A DNA stretch of 41,904 nt, from NCBI GenBank assembly GCA_045577675.1, contig JAZNIV010000039.1, positions 1 through 41,904 of the forward strand. The letters are read 5' to 3'. Numbering within the stretch: the stretch's first letter is position 1; each line of letters starts with the position of its first letter. Shown one piece after another: positions 26,305-35,133 of this stretch. The stretch is from UBA1738 sp045577675. GTDB taxonomy: Bacteria > Bacillota > Clostridia > UBA1381. Position numbers and translations under genes: made by a program. The notes under the pieces are model-generated. The model had not been told where the DNA came from. It saw only the letters and a list, made by a program, of their open reading frames with translations, and ran no database searches.

Positions 26305-27243
26305 TTATCCAACATAACTTTCAATATCTTCAAAGGTTAAATCCTTGTGAAGTGCAAGATTTATACCATTTGCAACAGTTTTTGCCGCCCTTTCTATAAC
26401 AAGGTCAATATCCTTTGGTGTAACCATCATATTGCCTGCATTTTTGGAAAGTGCCTTATGGATAATACTCCTTTTATCAACCCCCGATAAGCACTTTAAA
26501 TCCTCACTTTCACCAAGAGCCATATCAATACTGTCCGAGGCGATGGTAGCTGCGTCAACAACCGTCGGAACACCTATTGCGATTACCTTTGTGCCTATAC
26601 TCTCTTTATTTATTCCGGCACGTTTATTTTCCACTCCGGAGCCGGGATTAATCCCTGTATCCGAAATCTGAACAGTGGTGGAAATTCGGTCTATACTCCT
26701 TGACGCAAGTGCGTCAACTGCAATTACAAGCTCGGGCCTTATTTTATCAACCACACCCTTTATTATATCGGTTGTTTCAATTCCCGTTGTGCCTAAAACT
26801 CCCGGAACTATTGCACACACCGAGCTGTAGGATTCGTCTAAAAAATTATTCATATTCGTTTTTATGTGGTTCGTAACCATCAGTCTTGACACCACCTCAG
26901 GCCCTAATGCGTCAGGCGTTATAAGCTTATTCCCAAGCCCCACAACCAAGGTTTTAGTATCTTCGTTAATGTCACAAATTTTTCGAATCTGCTCGGATAG
27001 TGCAATACAAGCCTTTTCATAAACCTCATTTGAAAATTTCAGCTGAGGTGCTTCAATAGTAATGTACCGCCCCATAGGCTTTCCAAGTATTTCTTCACCT
27101 TTTTTATTTGTTATATCAATTACAGTTACATAAACTCCGTCATCCTCGTATTCCGTCACGTCAATTCCGTCAAGATGATTTTTTTCTGCCTCTTTCACCA
27201 TTTCGTGTGCCTCTAATGCAAGGTCTGTTCTTATATTCTCCAT
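26305..27243 (-). CDS. gpr: Germination protease GPR
   Basis: GPR degrades the small acid-soluble proteins that protect spore DNA, at the start of germination. The 312-residue protein belongs to peptidase family A25/U3. It shows MENIRTDLALEAHEM at the start, VVGLGNKLITPDALGPEVV, VCAIVPGVLGTTGIET and VAVDALASRSIDRI in the core, and MVTPKDIDLVIER near the end. The N-terminus fits the short prosequence removed during spore maturation. I choose the ATG at 27243, with GGGAG 8 bases upstream; an upstream ATG at 27261 has AGGAG touching it. No clear sigma-A promoter lies between the rex terminator and gpr, as expected for a forespore gene. Its presence marks an endospore former. Confidence 0.96.
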   Translation of the reverse strand: MENIRTDLALEAHEMVKEAEKNHLDGIDVTEYEDDGVYVTVIDITNKKGEEILGKPMGRYITIEAPQLKFSNEVYEKACIALSEQIRKICDINEDTKTLVVGLGNKLITPDALGPEVVSRLMVTNHIKTNMNNFLDESYSSVCAIVPGVLGTTGIETTDIIKGVVDKIRPELVIAVDALASRSIDRISTTVQISDTGINPGSGVENKRAGINKESIGTKVIAIGVPTVVDAATIASDSIDMALGESEDLKCLSGVDKRSIIHKALSKNAGNMMVTPKDIDLVIERAAKTVANGINLALHKDLTFEDIESYVG

Positions 27244-27303
27244 TTTTACCGCTCCCTTCATACTCCTATTTTCGGTAATACGGTAAAAAAGTATTCTTGT
27301 TTT

Positions 27304-27337
27304 CAAAAAAAGAGAATCCGCTGGACAGCAGATTCTC
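27304..27337 (-). terminator. Terminator of rex
   Basis: On the minus strand, GAGAATC and GATTCTC (27331-27337, 27312-27318) form the base, extended inward by GCTG/CAGC around a 2-base tip, then seven Ts (27305-27311). It starts 10 bases after the rex stop. Confidence 0.88.
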
Positions 27338-27347
27338 AAAATGCGTT

Positions 27348-27989
27348 TTATTCTTCAATTTTTTGTTCAATTTTAAATGCAAGAGTCATTAGTGAGTCGG
27401 TAAGATGAACATTCTCAACCGGTACAGGCTTCTTGGTTTTAAGCTCAACATAGGCAAAGTTCCAAAGCCCCTTTATTCCGTATTCCACCAAGCTGTCCGC
27501 CACATCTTCAATAACACTCTTAGGAAGTGTAAGCATTGCAATGTCGACGTCCTTTTCTGCAATAAAGTCCTTTACATCCTTCATATCCATAATCTTAATG
27601 CCGTTGATTTCTTTGCCGATTTTTGCCTCGTCAACATCAAACATTCCGACAATTTCAAAGCCACGGTTTTTGATTCCCTGATAGTTTGCAAGTGCGTGGC
27701 CTAAATGTCCTGCACCGACTATAATTGCTTTATATCCGTTTTCAAGACCGAAAATTCCCTCAATTTCATTAAGAAGATATTTCACGTTGTATCCGTAGCC
27801 CTGCTGACCGAATCCGCCGAAATAATTAAAATCCTGTCTTATCTGACTTGCAGTCACTCCCATTTTTTCGCTGAGTGCATTAGAAGAAATTCTTGTTTTT
27901 CCGCTTTTATGAAGGTCGCTGAGGTATCTGTAATATCTCGGCAAACGCCTTATGACAACCTCAGGAACTCTTTTCTCCTTATTTTCCAA
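27348..27989 (-). CDS. rex: Redox-sensing transcriptional repressor Rex
   Basis: Rex represses fermentation and respiratory genes until NADH rises relative to NAD+. The 213-residue protein has an N-terminal winged helix (about 1-75, with RYYRYLSDLHKSG and VTASQIRQDFNYFGGFGQQGYGY) and a Rossmann NAD(H)-binding domain (VGAGHLGHALANY near residue 90). The swapped C-terminal helix is present (LTDSLMTLAFKIEQK). I place the start at TTG 27989, with GGAGG 8 bases before it, which gives the normal family length; upstream in-frame codons overlap the SD and promoter side. It is transcribed divergently from the phosphofructokinase gene. Confidence 0.95.
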   Translation of the reverse strand: MENKEKRVPEVVIRRLPRYYRYLSDLHKSGKTRISSNALSEKMGVTASQIRQDFNYFGGFGQQGYGYNVKYLLNEIEGIFGLENGYKAIIVGAGHLGHALANYQGIKNRGFEIVGMFDVDEAKIGKEINGIKIMDMKDVKDFIAEKDVDIAMLTLPKSVIEDVADSLVEYGIKGLWNFAYVELKTKKPVPVENVHLTDSLMTLAFKIEQKIEE

Positions 27990-28020
27990 AAAAATTCCTC
28001 CAAATCTTATTATTAATTTA

Positions 28021-28049
28021 ATTATACCATACTTTTTTTGCAATATCAA
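28021..28049 (-). promoter_or_regulatory. Promoter of rex
   Basis: On the minus strand, TTGATA (28044-28049), 17 bases, TATAAT (28021-28026) with TGG directly before it (extended -10). Confidence 0.78.
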
Positions 28050-28060
28050 CCTTTATTTAC

Positions 28061-28090
28061 TTGACTTTTTTTACAAAAATAGTATATAAT
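28061..28090 (+). promoter_or_regulatory. Promoter of the phosphofructokinase gene
   Basis: TTGACT (28061-28066), 18 bases, TATAAT (28085-28090). It runs back to back with the rex promoter; only 11 bases separate the two -35 boxes. I see no clear Rex operator (TTGTnA...TnACAA) over it. Confidence 0.75.
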
Positions 28091-28136
28091 AGGTCTGTTA
28101 TTACATTTTTTTAGCAAAATTGGAGGGCTTTTTACT

Positions 28137-29348
28137 ATGAATAACGGAAATTATGCGGTTGCTCAATCCGGCGGACCTACTGCTGCTATTAATGCAACCT
28201 TGTGCGGAGTAATCGAAGGTGCATTTTCTCATGGCAGAAAAATTTATGGTGCCGTAAATGGTATTTTAGGTGTAATAAACAACAATTTCACCGACCTTAA
28301 CAAAACCTTTGCGAATATTGACAGAATACAGCTTTTAAAAACAACACCATCGGCATATCTCGGTTCATGCCGCTACAAGCTTCCGGACTTTTTCTCAGGG
28401 GAAGAAATAGAAATTTATGAAAAAATCTTTGAGAACTTTAAAAAGAAAAATATTACAATGTTTATCTATATAGGCGGCAATGATTCAATGGATACGGTAA
28501 GAAAGCTTTCAGAGTATGCTAAAGAGCATCAAAAGCCTGTTTCTGTTGTAGGTGTCCCGAAAACTATTGATAATGACCTTATGGGAACAGACCATACTCC
28601 CGGCTTTGGTTCTGCTGCGAAGTTTGTAGCAACAGCCGTAAGCGAAATTGCTCGTGATTGTGCTGTTTATGCCGACCGTTCGATAACAGTTGTGGAAATA
28701 ATGGGCAGAAATGCCGGCTGGCTTACAGCAGCATCTGCTTTAGCACGCAGCAAAACATCAAATGCACCGCATCTTATATACCTTCCCGAAAAGCCGCTTT
28801 CTGATGAAAGGCTTATAGAAGATGTAAAAAACTGTCCGGTACGGAATATGGTTATTGCTGTTTCAGAAGGAATTAAAAACGAAAAAGGTGAATACTACTG
28901 TAACCTTGACTGCCTTGAAGGACATGACGAATTCGGACATGCTCAGCTTTCAGGCTCTGCTAAGGTTGTTGAAACAATACTAAAAAAAGAGTTCGGAATT
29001 AAAACACGTTCTGTTGAGCTTAATGTTCTGCAGCGTTGCAGCTCGCATTTTGCATCTCTTACCGACCTTGATGAATCAATCAGAATCGGCAAAGCCGGTG
29101 CACTTGCTGCTTCAAAAGGTAAATCAGGTATTGTTATGGGATTTGAACGCACTAAGGAATATAGTGTTAAAATAACAGAAAACAATGTATCCGACGTTGC
29201 GAACCTCGAAAAGACCGTTCCCGATTCCTATATCAGCACGGCTGCAAATGACGTTACTTCTGAATTTATAACCTACTGCAGACCATTAATTATGGGTGAG
29301 CCGAGAGTTGAAACAAGGCATGGTATTCCAAAGCATATTTCATTATAA
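28137..29348 (+). CDS. pfp: Pyrophosphate-dependent 6-phosphofructokinase
   Basis: The enzyme phosphorylates fructose 6-phosphate using pyrophosphate rather than ATP, reversibly. In the 403-residue protein the phosphoryl-donor loop reads GGNDS (113-117): Asp116 stands where ATP enzymes have glycine (GGDGS). The catalytic loop reads PKTIDND (141-147) with Lys142 where ATP enzymes usually have glycine. Both changes are the known markers of PPi use. SGGPTAAIN at the start and EIMGRNAGWL are normal for the family. It stands alone between its promoter and a strong terminator, divergent from rex. GGAGG is 9 bases before the ATG. Confidence 0.93.
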   Translation: MNNGNYAVAQSGGPTAAINATLCGVIEGAFSHGRKIYGAVNGILGVINNNFTDLNKTFANIDRIQLLKTTPSAYLGSCRYKLPDFFSGEEIEIYEKIFENFKKKNITMFIYIGGNDSMDTVRKLSEYAKEHQKPVSVVGVPKTIDNDLMGTDHTPGFGSAAKFVATAVSEIARDCAVYADRSITVVEIMGRNAGWLTAASALARSKTSNAPHLIYLPEKPLSDERLIEDVKNCPVRNMVIAVSEGIKNEKGEYYCNLDCLEGHDEFGHAQLSGSAKVVETILKKEFGIKTRSVELNVLQRCSSHFASLTDLDESIRIGKAGALAASKGKSGIVMGFERTKEYSVKITENNVSDVANLEKTVPDSYISTAANDVTSEFITYCRPLIMGEPRVETRHGIPKHISL

Positions 29349-29354
29349 GCATTT

Positions 29355-29386
29355 AAAAACCGGTATCGTTACAGATACCGGTTTTA
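29355..29386 (+). terminator. Terminator of pfp (also faces sulP)
   Basis: A 12-bp stem AAAACCGGTATC / GATACCGGTTTT (29356-29367, 29374-29385) with a 6-base loop. A/T flanks on both sides let it work in both directions; it lies between the convergent ends of pfp and the SulP gene, 4 bases before the latter's stop. Confidence 0.88.
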
Positions 29387-29389
29387 AAT

Positions 29390-31048
29390 TTACATCGTTG
29401 AGGCAAGGCTAAGTGCTTCATCAATATGGTCGCAGAATCGGTTTTCTCCTACTTTTTCATAAAAACCGCTTTTCTTCATTACAGCAAGCGGCTGTGCATT
29501 TACGTGGGATAAAATCAAATTAATATTCCTGTCAGCACATTTTTTCCTCAGCATTTCAAGCGAATTAAGAGCTGTTGCATCAAGTGCATTTACACCTCTC
29601 ATCCTCAAAATAAGGCAGCTTGTATACTCCTTAAAGGTTATATCAAGGATTTTATCCGCAGCACCGAAAAATAGCGGCCCGCTCACCTCATACACCCTTA
29701 CCTGCTTTGGTACTGTTTTAAGCTCAAGACTGTCAGAATCATTTTCATCGTCAATATATTTCCATCCTGTCACCTCAGTCTCCTCACTCATTCGCTTCAT
29801 AAACAGCATTGCGGCAAGTATCATTCCCACCTCAATTGCTATTACAAGATCAAAAATAACAGTAAGACCAAAGGTAACAACCATTACAATTATATCGCTT
29901 TTCGGTGCAGATTTTATAACCGAAACAAACTTTTTCCATTCGCTCATATTGTATGCAACCATAAACAGTATTGCAGCGATAGCAGGCATTGGTATAAGTC
30001 CGGCATACGGCATTAAGAATAAAAGCACCATAAGCAGTACTACTGAATGTACCATTCCCGAAATCGGTGTTCTTCCGCCGTTTTTAGCATTAGCTGCTGT
30101 TCTTGCAATAGCACCGGTTGCCGGTATGCCGCCGAATAATACAGATGCTATGTTTCCTGCTCCCTGTGCAACAAGCTCGGCATTGGAGTTATGCTTTGAA
30201 TTTACCATACTGTCCGCAACTACGCAGGATAACAGCGATTCTATCGCCGCCAGAATTGCAATCGTCACAGCATCAGGAAAAACTGCCGCAATTTTAGCAA
30301 AGCTAAAATCCATTCCGCCAAAATCCACCTTAGGAAGTCCTGCCGGAATTGTATAAAGCTCGCCTATTGTAAACACACCGTCATCAAGACCGGGAATAAG
30401 CTTTACCATCAGTACTCCAACAATTACAGCAATAAGTGAAGGCGGTATTTTTTTCTCGAATTTAGGGTAAACAATTAAAATAGCAAGACATACTGCTCCC
30501 ACAAGCAACGCCTCAGGACTGAATGTGCCGATTGCTTCAAGGTTTGCGGAAATCTTTTCTATTGTTTCCACAGGCTTAATTCCATTTGCATATGTAAGAC
30601 CTAAAAAGTCCTTAATCTGTCCGATAAAAATAGTTACCGCAATGCCTGCTGTAAAGCCGGTGGTAATTGTATACGGAATAAATTTGATTAATCCCCCAAG
30701 CTTTAACACACCCATTAAAATCAGAATTAATCCGGCAATTATTGTTGCTAAGAACAGTCCGTCCATACCTTGAACTGCAACAATTCCCGCAACAATTGTT
30801 GCAAAGGCTGCAGTAGGCCCTGCTATCTGTATTCTGCTGCCTCCTAAAAAGGAAACAACAAATCCTGCCGCAATCGCCGTATATACTCCACAGGCAGGCT
30901 CAACACCCGACGCAAGTGCAAGAGCAATTGAAAGCGGCAAAGCAATAATTGCAACGATAATTCCTGCCACTATGTCCTTTGCAAGCTGCTCTTTCGAATA
31001 CGATTTCATAACAGAAAACAGTTTTGGCTTTAAATAATTTTTACTCAA
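29390..31048 (-). CDS. SulP-family anion transporter with STAS domain
   Basis: This 552-residue protein is a SulP (SLC26-type) permease for sulfate or another anion such as bicarbonate. The N-terminal two thirds hold the many membrane segments and the family signature region GVYTAIAAGFVVSFLGGSRIQIAGPTAAF (split here: the key part is SRIQIAGP near residue 80). The C-terminal STAS domain (about 445-545) contains LILRMRGVNALDATALNSLE. I place the start at TTG 31048, with AAGGAG 9 bases upstream; an ATG at 31078 would overlap that SD. Its own promoter is at 31087-31115. The transported anion cannot be told from sequence, and no sulfate-assimilation gene is nearby. Confidence 0.92.
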   Translation of the reverse strand: MSKNYLKPKLFSVMKSYSKEQLAKDIVAGIIVAIIALPLSIALALASGVEPACGVYTAIAAGFVVSFLGGSRIQIAGPTAAFATIVAGIVAVQGMDGLFLATIIAGLILILMGVLKLGGLIKFIPYTITTGFTAGIAVTIFIGQIKDFLGLTYANGIKPVETIEKISANLEAIGTFSPEALLVGAVCLAILIVYPKFEKKIPPSLIAVIVGVLMVKLIPGLDDGVFTIGELYTIPAGLPKVDFGGMDFSFAKIAAVFPDAVTIAILAAIESLLSCVVADSMVNSKHNSNAELVAQGAGNIASVLFGGIPATGAIARTAANAKNGGRTPISGMVHSVVLLMVLLFLMPYAGLIPMPAIAAILFMVAYNMSEWKKFVSVIKSAPKSDIIVMVVTFGLTVIFDLVIAIEVGMILAAMLFMKRMSEETEVTGWKYIDDENDSDSLELKTVPKQVRVYEVSGPLFFGAADKILDITFKEYTSCLILRMRGVNALDATALNSLEMLRKKCADRNINLILSHVNAQPLAVMKKSGFYEKVGENRFCDHIDEALSLASTM

Positions 31049-31086
31049 TTTAATGCACTCCTTAACATTTTTTGACATCGTGAGTT

Positions 31087-31115
31087 ATTATATCAAGTTT
31101 TCGTCTTTAACGCAA
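31087..31115 (-). promoter_or_regulatory. Promoter of the SulP gene
   Basis: On the minus strand, TTGCGT (31110-31115), 17 bases, TATAAT (31087-31092) preceded by TGA (extended -10). It is 39 bases upstream of the chosen TTG start. Confidence 0.72.
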
Positions 31116-31217
31116 CAAAATTCGGCAGAATTAATTTCTGTTTATGCAATCCGACAACTGACCACAGAAAATAAAGCAAAATTATTGGTAAAGAATTACC
31201 TTTTCATTTTCTCAAGT

Positions 31218-31255
31218 AAAAAGGCCAAGACAAAGTTTATGCATTTTGTCTTAGC
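31218..31255 (-). terminator. Terminator of the OPT-PqqD operon
   Basis: On the minus strand, GGCTAAGACAAA pairs with TTTGTCTTGGCC (one G-U pair) around a 9-10 base loop, followed by five Ts (31218-31222). The wobble is only possible on the minus strand, which confirms direction. It starts 9 bases after the PqqD-like gene. Confidence 0.9.
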
Positions 31256-31263
31256 CCATAATA

Positions 31264-31605
31264 TTATTTATTTTTCCATTCAATAAAGCTATAGCTGTCA
31301 AGAATCTGAAAATATTTCGCTAATCTTTCATAAAGAGGCTCTGCCTTTTCGCCAAACTCTTCATTAACTGCTTTTCCAAGCTCCATAATAGACCTTTCAC
31401 CGTCTATAAGCGGCCACACAAAGCTTCCTGTCTCATCAAGATGAACATAGCTTATCCTCGGCTTTTTAAACAGCTTCTGTGCAATCAGATTAAACACACC
31501 TTTATTTTCGATTTCCAAAGTGACAATACCTGTTTCATCGGTTTTCCAGTCAATTGTTTCTTTGCGTACAGGTATCCGCTCCAAATAATTCTCTTTTTTA
31601 CTCAT
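31264..31605 (-). CDS. PqqD-family small protein
   Basis: This 113-residue protein matches the PqqD fold, a winged-helix peptide-recognition domain (RRE) used in RiPP pathways. The second half has the family pattern: HLDETGSFVWPLIDGERSI, then MELGKAVNEEFGE and a closing helix with LAKYFQILDSYSFIEW. The first 45 residues form an extension with alternating charged and hydrophobic residues (beta-rich). It follows the OPT transporter gene by 3 bases and shares its terminator, so they are co-transcribed. No radical-SAM enzyme or precursor peptide gene is nearby, so a RiPP role is not supported by context; it may bind the peptide or regulate the transporter. Confidence 0.82.
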   Translation of the reverse strand: MSKKENYLERIPVRKETIDWKTDETGIVTLEIENKGVFNLIAQKLFKKPRISYVHLDETGSFVWPLIDGERSIMELGKAVNEEFGEKAEPLYERLAKYFQILDSYSFIEWKNK

Positions 31606-31608
31606 AAC

Positions 31609-33516
31609 TTATTTACGTTTTTTCCAAAGCGAGAACTTCAAAACTGTAAGAATAATTATTCCAAACAGTACTAGTCCGCCAATGTTTGAAGCCGCTGCCG
31701 GAATACCAAGTCTTCCTGATAAATCAAGCATTGAATCCACACCGAATACTGCAAGCAGTGCAAGAAGTATGCCGACAAGTCCCTCTCCTGCAATCATACC
31801 CGAGCAGAAAAGTATTCCGTCGTTTACAATAGCTTTCTTTTCTTCCTCGTCCTTATTCTTTTTCTTATCAAGAGCAAGTCTTATAAGACCTCCTACCATA
31901 ATGCAGGCATTAAGCTGTACCGGAAGATAAGTTCCGATTGCAAAAGGAAGTACAGGGATTCCCACAAGCTCAGCAACAATTGCAATAAATACTCCAACAA
32001 ATACAAGTGCCCAAGGAAGATTTCCTTCCATAACACCCTCAATTATAAGCTTCATTAAGGTTGCCTGAGGAGCTGCAAGCTGGTCTGAACCAAATCCCCA
32101 TGCACTGTCTAAAAGGTAAAGTGTTCCGCCGATTGCAAAGGCTGCGGCAATAACACCGATTATTTCACCTATTTGCTGTTTCTTAGGAGTTGCACCTAAT
32201 AAATATCCTGTCTTTAAGTCCTGTGATGTATCACCGGCAATAGCAGAAACGATGCAAATGATAGAACCGATAGAAATTGCACTGCACATTCCTGCAATTC
32301 CCGTTGCACCTGTAAACTTCAAAATAAGTGTGGATATAAGCAGTGTTGCGATAGCCATACCTGAAACCGGGTTATTACTGCTTCCCACAAGACCAACCAT
32401 TCTTGATGAAACCGTTGCAAAGAAGAATCCAAACACAACTACAATAACAGCACCAAGGAATGAAACCGGAATCGCCGGAACAAGCCATACCAAAACTGTA
32501 AGAACTGCAATAGCTAAAAGCACAACCTTTAAATTAATATCTGTTTGTGTACGGTCAGTGCCGGTAGTTTTGCCCAAAGACACGCTCTTCATCGCACCTG
32601 CAAAGGTTTTAATAATAAGCGGTAAGGATTTAATAAGGCTGATAATACCTCCGGCAGCTAATGCCCCTGCTCCTATATATCTTATGTAGGAGCTCCAGAT
32701 TGCACTTGCACCGCCCTCGGCATACATTTGACCTATCGGTGCAGTTCCGGGGTACATTATAATATTCTCACCAAAAAGCACAATAAGCGGAATTATAACC
32801 ATCCAGCTTAAAACACCGCCGGCAAACATATATGATGAAATTCTTGCGCCGCAGATATATCCCACACTCATTACAGCTGGATAAATCTGTGTACCGATTT
32901 CTCCTGCATATCCCTTAACATGAACTGAAATTTCTCCCGCAACTATTCTAAGTCCGTCAATTATAAACTTAAACAAAGCGGCAAAGCCCATTCCTGCAAA
33001 TACGGTAGATGCATTTGCACCGCCCTTTTCACCTGCCAAAAGCACTTCTGCACAAGCTGTTCCCTCAGGATAAGGAAGAACACCGTGTTCCTTTACAATC
33101 AGTGCGTTGCGGAGCGGTACCATAAAGAACACACCCAAAAGTCCGCCGATTAATGCGATTAACGTAATTTCGACAATTCCCGGCTTGTCCATCTTTCCTT
33201 CTGCCGCCCACAAGAAAAGTGCAGGGAGTGTAAAGATAGCACCGGCTGCCAGAGATTCACCGGCAGAGCCTACAGTCTGAACAATATTACTTTCAAGGAT
33301 AGAGTTTTTACGCATAATTACACGGATAACTCCCATAGCTATAACAGCAGCAGGGATTGACGCTGAAACCGTCATACCGACTCTTAAACCGAGATATGCG
33401 TTTGCTGCGCCAAACACAACAGCTAAGAGAATACCCATAATTATTGATGTTACGGTAATTTCAGGCGTAACCTTCTCAGCCGGAACGTATGGCTTAAATT
33501 CATTTTGATTATTCAT
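31609..33516 (-). CDS. OPT-family oligopeptide transporter
   Basis: The 635-residue integral membrane protein belongs to the oligopeptide transporter (OPT) family, proton-coupled importers of peptides or metal-peptide chelates. It has about 14-16 hydrophobic segments and the family motifs NAYLGLRVGMTVSASIPAAV near residue 40, LPYPEGTACAEVLLAGEKGG near 145 (key part YPEGTACAEVL) and GDTSQDLKTGYLLGATP near 430. It is the first gene of a two-gene operon with the PqqD-like gene, and a dipeptidase gene lies upstream, which supports peptide use. The leader carries a hairpin between promoter and SD (33533-33547). The substrate is not known. Confidence 0.94.
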   Translation of the reverse strand: MNNQNEFKPYVPAEKVTPEITVTSIIMGILLAVVFGAANAYLGLRVGMTVSASIPAAVIAMGVIRVIMRKNSILESNIVQTVGSAGESLAAGAIFTLPALFLWAAEGKMDKPGIVEITLIALIGGLLGVFFMVPLRNALIVKEHGVLPYPEGTACAEVLLAGEKGGANASTVFAGMGFAALFKFIIDGLRIVAGEISVHVKGYAGEIGTQIYPAVMSVGYICGARISSYMFAGGVLSWMVIIPLIVLFGENIIMYPGTAPIGQMYAEGGASAIWSSYIRYIGAGALAAGGIISLIKSLPLIIKTFAGAMKSVSLGKTTGTDRTQTDINLKVVLLAIAVLTVLVWLVPAIPVSFLGAVIVVVFGFFFATVSSRMVGLVGSSNNPVSGMAIATLLISTLILKFTGATGIAGMCSAISIGSIICIVSAIAGDTSQDLKTGYLLGATPKKQQIGEIIGVIAAAFAIGGTLYLLDSAWGFGSDQLAAPQATLMKLIIEGVMEGNLPWALVFVGVFIAIVAELVGIPVLPFAIGTYLPVQLNACIMVGGLIRLALDKKKNKDEEEKKAIVNDGILFCSGMIAGEGLVGILLALLAVFGVDSMLDLSGRLGIPAAASNIGGLVLFGIIILTVLKFSLWKKRK

Positions 33517-33532
33517 AATTTTTCTCCATTCC

Positions 33533-33553
33533 GCTGCAAAATGCAGCTTTTTT
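33533..33553 (+). terminator. Hairpin with T-tract antisense to the OPT leader
   Basis: GCTGCA / TGCAGC (33533-33538, 33542-33547) with a 3-base loop, followed on the plus strand by TTTTTT (33548-33553). On the minus strand the same hairpin lies in the OPT 5' leader with no U-tract after it. A plus-strand transcript to be terminated is not evident, so its role may be in the leader RNA. Confidence 0.45.
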
Positions 33554-33571
33554 CGTAAAAAACACTTAAAT

Positions 33572-33600
33572 ATTATACCACAGCTTCAGAAAAAAAGCAA
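33572..33600 (-). promoter_or_regulatory. Promoter of the OPT-PqqD operon
   Basis: On the minus strand, TTGCTT (33595-33600), 17 bases, TATAAT (33572-33577) preceded by TGG (extended -10). It lies just after the dipeptidase gene. Confidence 0.75.
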
Positions 33601-33618
33601 TATCTACTTTTTTCCATA

Positions 33619-35058
33619 TTATCTGCAGTTTTTCAGTAAGTTGACTAATATTTCATAAATATCCGCTGTTGAAGAAATACTAAGGCGTTCATTAACAGTA
33701 TGAACATCCGAAAGCTGCGGACCAATTGCAATGCAGTCAAGACCGGAAATTTTTGCCGAAAATACTCCACATTCAAGTCCTGCGTGAATTGCCTCAACCT
33801 TCGGCTCACATCCGAACCTTTCTTCAAACACCTTTTTGTAAAGCTTTTGCAGCTCAGATTTATCATTATATTCCCATGGCGGATAATGACCTGATGTTTC
33901 AATCTCACCGCCCGTAACAGAGCATATCGCCTTCATCTTTTCTTCAAGGAAAGAAAGTGCAGTCTGTTTGTTGCTTCGCAGGGTGAAAAGCATAGTGATT
34001 TTATCCTGATAGGTCTTGAGTATTCCCAAATTAAGCGAGGTTTCAACAAGACCGTCTACAACCATACTCATTTCCTGAACACCGTTTGGAACACATATCA
34101 AAAGGTATAAAAGTCTATCCTTTATACCACTTTCAATTACGTCAAATTCACCCTCATCAAATTCCTCGACAAGAATCGAAAAATCCTCCCTGTCAGCATA
34201 TTCAGCCTTTATTACTTCAAAATATTCCGTCATTTTTGTCATAAAACGTGAGGCTTCCTGAACAACAAGCTGCATTGTGCAACCGACAGGGATTGCATTT
34301 CCCTTATCACCGCCGCTAAGGCTGATTATATCAAAATCTGTTATACCTTTAGCATAATTTAAAATCCTGCCGGCAAGAATATTTGCGTTGATTCTTCCGC
34401 TGTTTATTTCAACTCCGGAATGTCCGCCCTTTAATCCCTTTACAGTAACCGCAATCCTTTTTCCCTTGCTTTTTATGCGTGAGACAGGAATATTCAGTCT
34501 GAAATCACTTCCTCCGGCACAGGAAACCGTAACAGTATCCGGCTCCTCTGCATCAAGATTTATCATTTTCCTGCCCTTTAAGCAGTCACAGGAAAGCTTG
34601 CCTGCACCTATCATTCCTATTTCCTCGTCAGTTGTAAAAACAGCCTCAATAGGAGGATGCGGAATGTCATTACTTTCTAATATTGCCAAAATCATTGAAA
34701 CCGCAATTCCATTGTCTGCACCGAGTGTTGTACCTTCCGCTTTAACAAAATCGCCGTCAATATAAAGCTTTAACCCGTCTTTTTCAAAATCAACCGTACT
34801 TTCCTCTGTTTTCTGGCAAACCATATCCAGATGTCCCTGTAAAATTACAGGCTCTGCATTTTCATAGCCTTTTGTTCCGGCTTTAAATATAATTACGTTA
34901 TCTGCCTCATCACGCATAGCTTTCAGTTGATGCTTAGCAGCAAAATCCATACAATAGCTGCTAATTTTATTCATATTTCCCGAGCCTCTCGGAATAGCAC
35001 TTATTTCCTCAAAGTATTTAAAAACACGGCTCGGCTGCACGTTTTTCAGTTTTTCCAT
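33619..35058 (-). CDS. pepD: Aminoacyl-histidine dipeptidase, M20C family
   Basis: PepD is a cytosolic two-zinc peptidase that cleaves dipeptides, including Xaa-His. The 479-residue protein has the metal-site motifs GHLDMVCQ (His76), LGADNGIAV (Asp115) and TTDEEIGMIGA (Glu145/146), and a C-terminal HAGLECGVF and IAIGPQLSDVHT region typical of M20C. I place the start at the ATG at 35058, with GGAGG 9 bases upstream; an upstream in-frame start would add 15 residues across the SD. A TATAAT lies at 35086-35091, with no good -35 box. Next to an OPT transporter it fits peptide catabolism. Confidence 0.94.
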   Translation of the reverse strand: MEKLKNVQPSRVFKYFEEISAIPRGSGNMNKISSYCMDFAAKHQLKAMRDEADNVIIFKAGTKGYENAEPVILQGHLDMVCQKTEESTVDFEKDGLKLYIDGDFVKAEGTTLGADNGIAVSMILAILESNDIPHPPIEAVFTTDEEIGMIGAGKLSCDCLKGRKMINLDAEEPDTVTVSCAGGSDFRLNIPVSRIKSKGKRIAVTVKGLKGGHSGVEINSGRINANILAGRILNYAKGITDFDIISLSGGDKGNAIPVGCTMQLVVQEASRFMTKMTEYFEVIKAEYADREDFSILVEEFDEGEFDVIESGIKDRLLYLLICVPNGVQEMSMVVDGLVETSLNLGILKTYQDKITMLFTLRSNKQTALSFLEEKMKAICSVTGGEIETSGHYPPWEYNDKSELQKLYKKVFEERFGCEPKVEAIHAGLECGVFSAKISGLDCIAIGPQLSDVHTVNERLSISSTADIYEILVNLLKNCR

Positions 35059-35133
35059 CAAAAAATTCCTCCGTTTTTTTGTTGCATTATATATATTTTG
35101 CAAAAAAATAAATCACATTCATTAATATAAAAA

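Noticed and set aside
27990..28136. Rex operator between rex and pfp
   Set aside because: No TTGTGA/TTGTTA inverted repeat of the expected form is visible, only promoter elements.
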